DNA of 49,368 nt, taken from positions 1-49,368 of the forward strand of contig WRJI01000009.1 in NCBI GenBank assembly GCA_009778595.1, given 5' to 3'. Under the pieces are notes generated by a model that was given only the letters and a program-made list of their open reading frames with translations, had not been told where the DNA came from and searched no databases. The position numbers and the translations under genes were made by a program. The stretch is from Peptococcaceae bacterium (GTDB lineage Bacteria > Bacillota > Desulfitobacteriia > Desulfitobacteriales > Syntrophobotulaceae). Positions 17,868 to 25,222 of the stretch are shown in pieces. Within the stretch, counting starts at the first letter, position 1. Each line of letters opens with the position of its first letter.

Positions 17868-20800
17868 TTAAGTCCCCGTCGTCAATTCTCCAAGCAACGC
17901 GTCCAAGACCTCCGCGTCACTTTGGTCCAGGTCAAACCTGTTATCTCCATGGTGGTTCCGGCAATGGGAGACAATGTCACTCAGGGCTGCTTCATAGGCT
18001 CCGCAGAAGTCCGCGATGGCGTCTTCGCTCCATATTTCAGCATCATAAGCGACGGCGAAGGTGAGCTCACCCCGGCGAATGCCGCCGCTAATACTGATTT
18101 CGTTGCAGAGGCTGTTTTCCGGGGCAATCATTTCGCCCAGAGGGATGGACGACCAGGACATGTCAGGACCAAAAGCGGATGCCGCGCCGTTGTCTTCGTC
18201 TCCCAAATAGTTGAAGCCGAAACGGGGGCGCAAGACGTTACCAAAATCCCCCCGGGCCAGCAACAGGCTGTACCCGATGCCTTGATTCGGGACGGCGCGT
18301 AAGGCTTGTTTGGTCATCAGGATGCTGTCTTCGACGGTGTCGCCTGAGGGCAGGGTAATCGGATAGCTGCAGGTGAACCAGCCTATTGTCCGGTCGAGAT
18401 TGAGCAGGTGGGACAACGGTAAACGCCCGTGGCTTTCCAGCTCAACACAGATCTTGTGTTGGCCTGTCCAGTGTCTTACAGCCAGCGCGAAAGCGCACAG
18501 CAACAGGTCGTTGATCTCCGTGTCATAGGCTTTACCGGCTTCGAAGAGCAAATTATAGACGATGTCGCTGTTGATACAGATTTGGGTTCTTTGCTGTGGC
18601 GTTGGGTTGGGGGGGGACTGGGGAATATCGGTCTGTGCCGGGGCGAGGTCGTAGCGTTTAATATTAGCTATCTCTTCCAGCCAATAAGGCTGTTCCGCTG
18701 CTAACGCATTGCCGGCCGCGTAGGCTTGAAGACTGAGGGCCCAATCCCGGAAGGAAGCCGTTTTCGCCGGTAACAAGGGCGTGTGACCGGCTTGGATTTG
18801 GTGATACGCGGAGAAGAGATCTTCGACAAGGATGTACCAGGAAATACTGTCTATGATAAGGTGGTGGGCGATCAGCAGGAGGTGGTCGCCGTCTTCTGTT
18901 CGGTACAAAGCGGCGCACAACAGCGGTCCTTCCTCCAGGTTGAAAGCCGACTGAAGGGCGGTGTTGCGGGCTTCCAGGTCGGAAGGGGTTACGGATTGTC
19001 CGCGCAAGTTCACAATGTTTAAAGGGATCTCAGTCGCGTCAACAGGAAGAATCGTTTGTGTGCCGCCGGGATAGACCGCGCGGAGCATGTCATGATGCTC
19101 AAACACAGCAGCCAGAGCGCCTCTCAGGGCGTCTTCCTCCAAGAGATTGCTGCAATGTATGGCGAGAGCCTGGTTGAAATGGTGCGGATGCGTATGGTAC
19201 TGGGTGAAGAAGGCTTGTTGAATGGGTGTCAGGGGCAGGGTGCCGGCGATGGCGCTTTGGTCGCCTATGTCGCCGGAAGTCAGGCGAAGGGTCGTAGCGA
19301 TGGCGGCAGCGGTCCGTTGTTCCATAATGTCATGAACGGAGACGGCGTATCCCGCTTCCCGGATGCGGGATACGATGCGGATAGCTTTGATTGAGTCGCC
19401 GCCCAAGGCAAAGAAGCTGTCGTTGACGCCAATGTTCCTGATGCTGAGGATTTCTTCGAACACCCGGACGACCAGCTTCTCCTCTCGGTCCCGGGGCGGG
19501 AGTGAGTCCGCGCCGGTGTCAGGGCGTTCTGCAGGTGCGGGCAGCGCCCGTTTATCAATTTTACCGCTGACGGTCTTAGGTAGCGCGTCAAGGCATATAT
19601 AGCGAACCGGGATCATGTATTCCGGCAGTGACCGGGCAAGAGCGGCGCGGATGGCAGCGGGATCAAGATCGGGATCGGCGGCGATATAAGCGATGAGCGC
19701 CATTTCATCATTGTGTCGGCCGGGCTCAGCGACGACCGTAGCTTCGCCCACATCGGGAAGCCGTTCCAGAGCAGCTTCCACTTCGCCAAGCTCTACACGG
19801 AATCCACGGATTTTGATTTGGTCGTCCAGGCGCCCAAGGTATTCGATATTGCCGTCAGGCAACCAGCGGACGAGGTCGCCGGTTCGGTATAACAAGGGGT
19901 AAGAGTCGGAAAGGGATCCTGCGGAGGGATGATCGTCTTCAGAGGTAGGATCTCCTGGGAGGGGGATAAAGGGGTTTCTGATAAACTTCTCGGCGGTGAG
20001 GGCCGGTCTGTTCAGATATCCCCGCCCGATACCGGCGCCGCCGACGCAGAGTTCGCCGGGAACACCGATGGCGCAAAGGGAAAGGGGGTGTTTCTTGTTT
20101 CTATCGATGGTGACGATGTAGACCTCAATGCCCGGAAACGGCTTGCCGATAGGGACGGTAGCCGGGATTTTGCTGCCTGGATGATAGGGCCAGGTTGTTG
20201 CGCAGATTGTGGTTTCGGTTGGCCCGTAAGCGTTGACATACGATTCGTTGGCGGGGACAGCGAGGCGGACGGTTTCCGGGGTTGCTGCGCTGCCGGCAGT
20301 CATAAACAAACGTAGGCCTCGCGGTTTGACAGCGGGTACCAGGGGGGGCGGCAAGAGCGCCGCCGTGCATCGTCGCAGATTTTCACGCAGCAGGGTTGGA
20401 TCGAGGGAGGCGTCGGTTGGCAACAGCCGCAATGTGGCGCCGCATGTGAAGGCCATGGTCATCTCCCAGACGGAAGCGTCAAAGGCGCAGCTGGCAAACT
20501 GCAGAACGGTATCCGCCGGGGTGATTCCAAGGTCAGAGACGAAATAGGACGATAAGTTAACCAGGCCCCGGTGCTCAAGGAGCGTGCCTTTGGGTTGTCC
20601 TGTCGTGCCCGATGTGTAGATGCTGTAGGCTAGGTTATGGGGTAAAGGATGCGGGTCAAAGGCGTCCCGGGGCAGAGAGGCGGTGTCGAGGGAGGCCTCG
20701 GGGGTGCGCAGATCGATGCCGGAGAGGTCGAATGTGGGCAGCGGATGTGCATCCATTAGGGGATGTGCATCCGTCAGCGGATGTGAATCCGCCAACAGAA

Positions 20801-23800
20801 GGGCGGTCGCGCCGCTGTCTTCCAAAATAAATTGTGTGCGTGCAGCCGGTGTGGAGGCGTCAATCGGCAGGAACGCGGCGCCGGCTTTCATGGTACCGAG
20901 GGCGCCGATGGGGTACCCGAAGCCGCGGCCGCTGTATACGGCGACAATATCTTCCCTTTGGACACCGGCGGACAGCAGCTGTCGGGCAACTGTGTCAGTG
21001 ATCCGATCCAGGTCTGCATAGGTGATCCGGTGATCCCCGAGAACGAGAGCGGTGTGGTTCGGGCGTGCGGCGGCGTGAGCCTTGAACAGCGAGACAAAAG
21101 TTTGGGTCGAAGGTTCCGGAGGTGTCCGCGTTGTGTCCCTTGCGGGGGTGTTACCGAATACCCTGACCTGATCGTATTCTGTCGCGTCCATCAGGGGGAG
21201 TTCTCCGATCGTCTGCGTCGGCTCCGAGAGGGCTGTTTCCAGGAGGGTGCGGTAGTGGCGCAGCATCCGTTCGGCGCTCTCCGGGCTGAACAGGGCGGTT
21301 CTGTAAATCAGCTCTATGGTGTAAGCCTTGTCGGTTTCCACAATGTTGAAAGTCAGTTCGAACTTGGCTTCCGGTGGGCCTTTGGCTATGTGTGTGCAGG
21401 GAAGACCGCAGTATTCCGCGTACATGTCCGGCGGTTCGGGATCCAGTGTTATGGTGACGTCGAACAAAGGGTTCCGCGTCATGTCCTGACGGGCCCCCAG
21501 CTCTTCAACGAGTTGTTCGTAAGGGTATTCCTGGTTTTCCAAGGCTTGGGTACAGGTCTGGGCGATTTCATCAAACAGTTTCGCGAAAGGTTTGCTTCCT
21601 TCCGGGCGTCCCCGCAGCGCAAGCATATTGACGAACAGGCCGGCTGTGCGTGCGCAATCGCTGTGTAGGCGGTTGGAAACAGGGTAGCCCACGGTGACAT
21701 CCTCTTGGCGCCCGTATTTGCTTAGAAGGGCGATGAGGGCTGTGAGCAGAACCATGAAGGGGGAGCCGCCGTGTTCGCCGGCGAAGGCTTCAACTTCCCG
21801 GCGCAGGAGGGTGCCCAAAGGCAGAGTGGCGGCAGCGCCTTCAAAGCGTTGGCGTGAAGCCCGCGGGAAATCTGTCGCGTAGGCGGAGGCCGGAGGCGTG
21901 TCGCGGAACATGTCAAGCCAGAAGGCGCGCTGGGCCGACAGGTCGCGTCTTTGAGCCCATTCGCTCCAGTCAATGTATTGAACTTCTGTGGGTGGCAGCG
22001 GCTCGCCGTTGTAGAGGCGGGTGAATTCGTCAAGAAGGAGGAGGGCGGTTCCTTGGTCCGATATGATGTGGTGCATGTCAATAAGAAGAATAGTGCGGTT
22101 AGGACCGACGGCTGCTTTGATCCGCAGAAGGGGTGCGCGGGAGAGATCGAAGGGCTGAACGAAAGAACGGAGCAAAGTTTCCGGGGTGTCGCTATCTGCT
22201 AAGGGTTCGATGATGAACGGGTTTGTGGTGTCTTCCGGGGGTTCGATGCGTTGACGAAGCAGCAACTCGTCACGGCCCGGAGAATCGGTGTCATGGATGT
22301 GAAACCCGGTGCGTAGGGCGGTGTGCCGTTCCAGCAGGGTCCGGACAGCGTCTTGGGCCCGGGTTGAGTCGATTTCTCCGGAGAGCTCTAAAGCCATGGG
22401 CATGTTGTAGGCGGTGCCGCGGTCCGCGGTCTGGCAGGCGAGATACAGCCGCTGCTGGGCGGGGGACAGAGGATACCAGGGCTGGGATGGCGCGGGCGGG
22501 ATAGATGAAGAGGTGCCCGGAATATCTCTGCCGGCTGTCCGCGCGGCTTTGAGTGCGGCGGCGATCCCTTTCACAGTGGGGGTTTCGAACCAGGCACGCA
22601 GGGGCAGCCGTATACCGGTTACCTCTTCCAGCATGGCGATACCTTTGGTGACGCGCAGGGAGTGTCCGCCGAGGGTGAAGAAATTGTCATGGATACTGAC
22701 GGAGGAGATGCCCAGCAATTCCTGAAAAACAAGGGCGATCATTTTTTCGTCAAGAGAGGAGGGGGCGGTGAATTCGGCGGTTGAGCAGAGAGGGATTGCC
22801 GGCAGGGCTTTTTTGTCGGTCTTGCCGTTCAAGGTTAAGGGGATGTGTTCAATCTGCATCAACCGTTGGGGAACCATATATTCCGGTAGATCCTGCCTCA
22901 GGGCGGCGCGGAGAGCGTCGACAGGAAGGGGCGCGGTGCCTGTGGCTACAAAATAACCGTGGAGGACAGGGTCTCCTGTTTCGTCTTCTTTGAGGATGAC
23001 CGCCGCGTCCGCAACGTCGTCTTGTCGGCGCAAGGCGCTCTCGATTTCGCCGGGTTCGACGCGATAGCCCCGGATTTTGATCTGATTGTCTATACGGCCG
23101 AGGCATTCCAGGTTGCCGTCCGGGCGCCAACGGGCCAGATCCCCTGTCCGGTACAGCCGACCGTCGCCGAAGGGGTTGGGGAGGAAGAGGGTTGCCGTAA
23201 GGTCCGGATTGTTAAGGTATCCTCGCGCCACGCAGGCGCCGCTGACACATAGTTCGCCGGGCACACCGGTGCCGCACCGTACCATGCCGTCCAGGATGAC
23301 GACTTGGGTGTTGGGTATGGCTTTGCCGATGTGGATGTCTTCGGAATGAAGTTCCGTCATGGTCGTGAAGACGGTTGTTTCTGTCGGCCCGTAGGCGTTG
23401 ATGATGCGGGCTTGTGTATATTGGCGGATCTGGGTGTACATTTCCGGGGGGAAAGGCTCGCCACCAAGACAGATGGCTGAAAGCCCGGCTAAATAGCCGC
23501 AACGGTCCGGGGAGGCCATAAACATGCGCATTTTAGAGGGAGGCGTTATCAAAAAGGTTCCCCGGTGGTTTTCGACAAGCTGTGCGAGCCGGATGCCGTC
23601 CCGTTGTTCCTCCTCGTCCGCCAGCAGAATACACCAGCCATGCAGAAGGGGCAGAAGGGATTCTGTCAAGAAAACGTCGAAACAGGGTAAAGTAGTTGAG
23701 ATGACGCGAGGTTCTGTGTCGGTTAGCAACGCTGTCAGAAATGCTTTGTTATTCAGGGCGAAATTGAGTATGTTTCTCTGTTCAATCAGGACACCTTTGA

Positions 23801-24362
23801 GTTTGCCTGTTGTACCGGAGGTATACAGACAACACGCGATATCTGAAGGTTTGTTGACGGGTAGGGGGTTATCGGTTGTTTGTTCGTTGTCTGCACAAGG
23901 GGTCTCGCATCGGAATTCGCTGTTGAACAGGTCGATGACCGGGATGGTTGCAGCCGGGAATTGCGCCGGGGCTTCCGCCGGAGTCTCCGCCAGGGCCTCC
24001 GACAGGGAGATGCCGGCAACGAGCACGGCTTTGGCGTTGCTGTCCGCCAGCATGCCGCGAACTTGCGCCGCCGGAGCCGCCGGGTTGAGCGGCAGATAAG
24101 CGCCGCCTGCTTTCAGGGTTCCGAGTATGCCGACGATCAGGGCGGGGTCTCGTCGCGAGGCCAAGGCGACGATGTCGTCCGGACCGACGCCGAGGGCCCG
24201 GAGTCGGTGGGCGACGCGGTTCGCCGCGCGGTTGAGGGCTGTGTAGGTGATTTCCCGGTCGCGGCAGATGATTGCGGTTTTGTGGGGGTGTTCACGGACT
24301 CGCTGCTCGATAAGGGGGGCAATGGTGAGTGTGTTTAATCCCTCAGGATCGAGTGTTGTCAT
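17868..24362 (-). CDS. Non-ribosomal peptide synthetase, modules 1 and 2 (A-T-C-A-T-E)
   Basis: A 2164-residue NRPS that begins directly with an adenylation domain, as expected of an initiating subunit. Order: A (TSGTTGKLKG at 181-190; FDVFLTE at 228-234), carrier (LGGHSLR, Ser 568), C (HHIISDQ near 764, with Gln for the usual Gly), A (FDASVWE near 1292), carrier (LGGDSIKAIRI near 1652), epimerisation (HHLIIDS near 1831, with Ser for Gly) and a C-terminal helical tail like a donor docking segment. By my hand alignment to GrsA the second A pocket reads about D-A-W-L-M-A-A-I-C-K, close to the Phe code, so a D-Phe or similar residue is likely. The first pocket (D-V-T-I-C-G-A-V-F-K) I cannot assign. 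ATG 24362 is chosen because GGAGG lies nine bases upstream; the frame stays open 40 codons further but without such a site. Confidence 0.95.
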   Translation of the reverse strand: MTTLDPEGLNTLTIAPLIEQRVREHPHKTAIICRDREITYTALNRAANRVAHRLRALGVGPDDIVALASRRDPALIVGILGTLKAGGAYLPLNPAAPAAQVRGMLADSNAKAVLVAGISLSEALAETPAEAPAQFPAATIPVIDLFNSEFRCETPCADNEQTTDNPLPVNKPSDIACCLYTSGTTGKLKGVLIEQRNILNFALNNKAFLTALLTDTEPRVISTTLPCFDVFLTESLLPLLHGWCILLADEEEQRDGIRLAQLVENHRGTFLITPPSKMRMFMASPDRCGYLAGLSAICLGGEPFPPEMYTQIRQYTQARIINAYGPTETTVFTTMTELHSEDIHIGKAIPNTQVVILDGMVRCGTGVPGELCVSGACVARGYLNNPDLTATLFLPNPFGDGRLYRTGDLARWRPDGNLECLGRIDNQIKIRGYRVEPGEIESALRRQDDVADAAVILKEDETGDPVLHGYFVATGTAPLPVDALRAALRQDLPEYMVPQRLMQIEHIPLTLNGKTDKKALPAIPLCSTAEFTAPSSLDEKMIALVFQELLGISSVSIHDNFFTLGGHSLRVTKGIAMLEEVTGIRLPLRAWFETPTVKGIAAALKAARTAGRDIPGTSSSIPPAPSQPWYPLSPAQQRLYLACQTADRGTAYNMPMALELSGEIDSTRAQDAVRTLLERHTALRTGFHIHDTDSPGRDELLLRQRIEPPEDTTNPFIIEPLADSDTPETLLRSFVQPFDLSRAPLLRIKAAVGPNRTILLIDMHHIISDQGTALLLLDEFTRLYNGEPLPPTEVQYIDWSEWAQRRDLSAQRAFWLDMFRDTPPASAYATDFPRASRQRFEGAAATLPLGTLLRREVEAFAGEHGGSPFMVLLTALIALLSKYGRQEDVTVGYPVSNRLHSDCARTAGLFVNMLALRGRPEGSKPFAKLFDEIAQTCTQALENQEYPYEQLVEELGARQDMTRNPLFDVTITLDPEPPDMYAEYCGLPCTHIAKGPPEAKFELTFNIVETDKAYTIELIYRTALFSPESAERMLRHYRTLLETALSEPTQTIGELPLMDATEYDQVRVFGNTPARDTTRTPPEPSTQTFVSLFKAHAAARPNHTALVLGDHRITYADLDRITDTVARQLLSAGVQREDIVAVYSGRGFGYPIGALGTMKAGAAFLPIDASTPAARTQFILEDSGATALLLADSHPLTDAHPLMDAHPLPTFDLSGIDLRTPEASLDTASLPRDAFDPHPLPHNLAYSIYTSGTTGQPKGTLLEHRGLVNLSSYFVSDLGITPADTVLQFASCAFDASVWEMTMAFTCGATLRLLPTDASLDPTLLRENLRRCTAALLPPPLVPAVKPRGLRLFMTAGSAATPETVRLAVPANESYVNAYGPTETTICATTWPYHPGSKIPATVPIGKPFPGIEVYIVTIDRNKKHPLSLCAIGVPGELCVGGAGIGRGYLNRPALTAEKFIRNPFIPLPGDPTSEDDHPSAGSLSDSYPLLYRTGDLVRWLPDGNIEYLGRLDDQIKIRGFRVELGEVEAALERLPDVGEATVVAEPGRHNDEMALIAYIAADPDLDPAAIRAALARSLPEYMIPVRYICLDALPKTVSGKIDKRALPAPAERPDTGADSLPPRDREEKLVVRVFEEILSIRNIGVNDSFFALGGDSIKAIRIVSRIREAGYAVSVHDIMEQRTAAAIATTLRLTSGDIGDQSAIAGTLPLTPIQQAFFTQYHTHPHHFNQALAIHCSNLLEEDALRGALAAVFEHHDMLRAVYPGGTQTILPVDATEIPLNIVNLRGQSVTPSDLEARNTALQSAFNLEEGPLLCAALYRTEDGDHLLLIAHHLIIDSISWYILVEDLFSAYHQIQAGHTPLLPAKTASFRDWALSLQAYAAGNALAAEQPYWLEEIANIKRYDLAPAQTDIPQSPPNPTPQQRTQICINSDIVYNLLFEAGKAYDTEINDLLLCAFALAVRHWTGQHKICVELESHGRLPLSHLLNLDRTIGWFTCSYPITLPSGDTVEDSILMTKQALRAVPNQGIGYSLLLARGDFGNVLRPRFGFNYLGDEDNGAASAFGPDMSWSSIPLGEMIAPENSLCNEISISGGIRRGELTFAVAYDAEIWSEDAIADFCGAYEAALSDIVSHCRNHHGDNRFDLDQSDAEVLDALLGELTTGT
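20743..20796. repeat. Three 18-bp tandem repeats inside an NRPS adenylation domain
   Basis: Three in-frame copies of an 18-base unit (20743-20760, 20761-20778, 20779-20796) encode HPL-x-D-A type repeats in the second adenylation domain of the first NRPS. They lie in the variable stretch between the A2 and A3 core motifs, away from the active site. The equivalent region of the related domain in the second NRPS has no such repeat. Confidence 0.85.
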
Positions 24363-24412
24363 TGGGGTGATCCTCCGGTTCTGTGTATTCTCATCCGTTA
24401 GTAACTTATAGA

Positions 24413-24480
24413 CGCGAAGCGTCAATAAAAAACAAGAAAATCCACATTCTGAATACTGGATACTTGCGGGCAAAGCCCGC
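24413..24480. repeat. Dispersed repeat, copy A, ending in a GCGGGC hairpin
   Basis: A stretch of about 68 bases nearly identical to 47179-47259. Both start with CGC-GAAGCGTCAATAAAA-like sequence, continue with an AACAAGAAA, CCACATTCTGAAT segment and end with a 6-bp hairpin GCGGGC-AAA-GCCCGC (24466-24480). Copy A holds two CTGAATA-like heptamers where copy B holds four. It lies in the 179-base divergent intergenic region between the NRPS operon and the response regulator gene, so it is in the upstream region of both. It also contains TTGACG on the minus strand, which might serve as a -35 element, but no good -10 follows. Confidence 0.8.
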
Positions 24481-24541
24481 ATAAGTACATACAGAATACA
24501 AATCTCTTTGATATACTAAGTGCAAAGGGGGAGGATCTTCT

Positions 24542-25222
24542 ATGGTATTTAGACTTCTTGTTGTTGAAGACGACGTTCGTTACCGGGAAATCATCAATGA
24601 CTATTTCACTCAGAAAGGCTTCAAAGTATTCGAGGCTGTTGACGGAGCCGAAGCCCTTGATCGGCTCACCGAGGCGTCATATGATATTGTCCTTCTGGAT
24701 ATCATGATGCCCCACATGGACGGTTTTTCCGTCTGCCGTGCCATTCGGGCCAGGAGCAACACGCCGGTGATTTTTCTCACGGCACGCAGCCGGGAAGACG
24801 ACATGCTCTTCGGGTATGAATTGGGTGCTGACGACTATATTACGAAGCCTTTTTCCTTGCCGGTTCTTCACGCAAAAGCGCTGTCCCTGATTAAGCGGGC
24901 TAAAGGTTTGGCCGCGGATAACCATTATGTGTTTAAGGGGTTACTGGTCGACACGCAAACCCGCACAGTCACTGCAGATGGTAAGACAATTGCCTTGACC
25001 CCAAAGGTATATGATCTCCTTACATACCTCATCGCGCATAAAGGCGTCATCCGATCCCGCGAACAGATCCTGAACGCGGTATGGGGATACGACTATTACG
25101 GCGATGACCGGGCTGTGGACACCCATATCAAGAAGCTGCGCTCAGCCATGGGCAGTCAATCCTGGCGGATCAAAACCGTGATTAAAGCCGGATATCGCTT
25201 TGAAGGAGATCATGAGATTTGA
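24542..25222 (+). CDS. OmpR/PhoB-family response regulator
   Basis: A 226-residue regulator with a receiver domain (residues 1-120; acidic pair EDD near the start, phospho-acceptor Asp in VLLDIMMPHMDG, Thr in VIFLTARS, Lys in YITKPFS) and a winged-helix DNA-binding domain (about 130-225; LTPKVYDLLTYL, VWGYDYYGDDRAVDTHIKKLR, IKTVIKAGYRFE). All catalytic and switch residues are present. GGGGGAGGATC lies upstream of ATG 24542. The stop overlaps the start of the histidine kinase gene, so the two form one unit. It is divergent from the NRPS operon across 179 bases and is a good candidate for controlling it; no binding site has been shown. Confidence 0.95.
   Translation: MVFRLLVVEDDVRYREIINDYFTQKGFKVFEAVDGAEALDRLTEASYDIVLLDIMMPHMDGFSVCRAIRARSNTPVIFLTARSREDDMLFGYELGADDYITKPFSLPVLHAKALSLIKRAKGLAADNHYVFKGLLVDTQTRTVTADGKTIALTPKVYDLLTYLIAHKGVIRSREQILNAVWGYDYYGDDRAVDTHIKKLRSAMGSQSWRIKTVIKAGYRFEGDHEI

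Noticed and set aside
9972-24338. Many plus-strand open frames of 60-280 codons across the NRPS genes
   Set aside because: They are shadows of GC-rich coding sequence; none has family motifs, while the minus-strand frames carry the complete NRPS core motifs.
24363-24482. 40-codon N-terminal extension of the first NRPS
   Set aside because: It runs through the dispersed repeat and has no ribosome binding site, whereas ATG 24362 has a good one and starts just before the adenylation domain.
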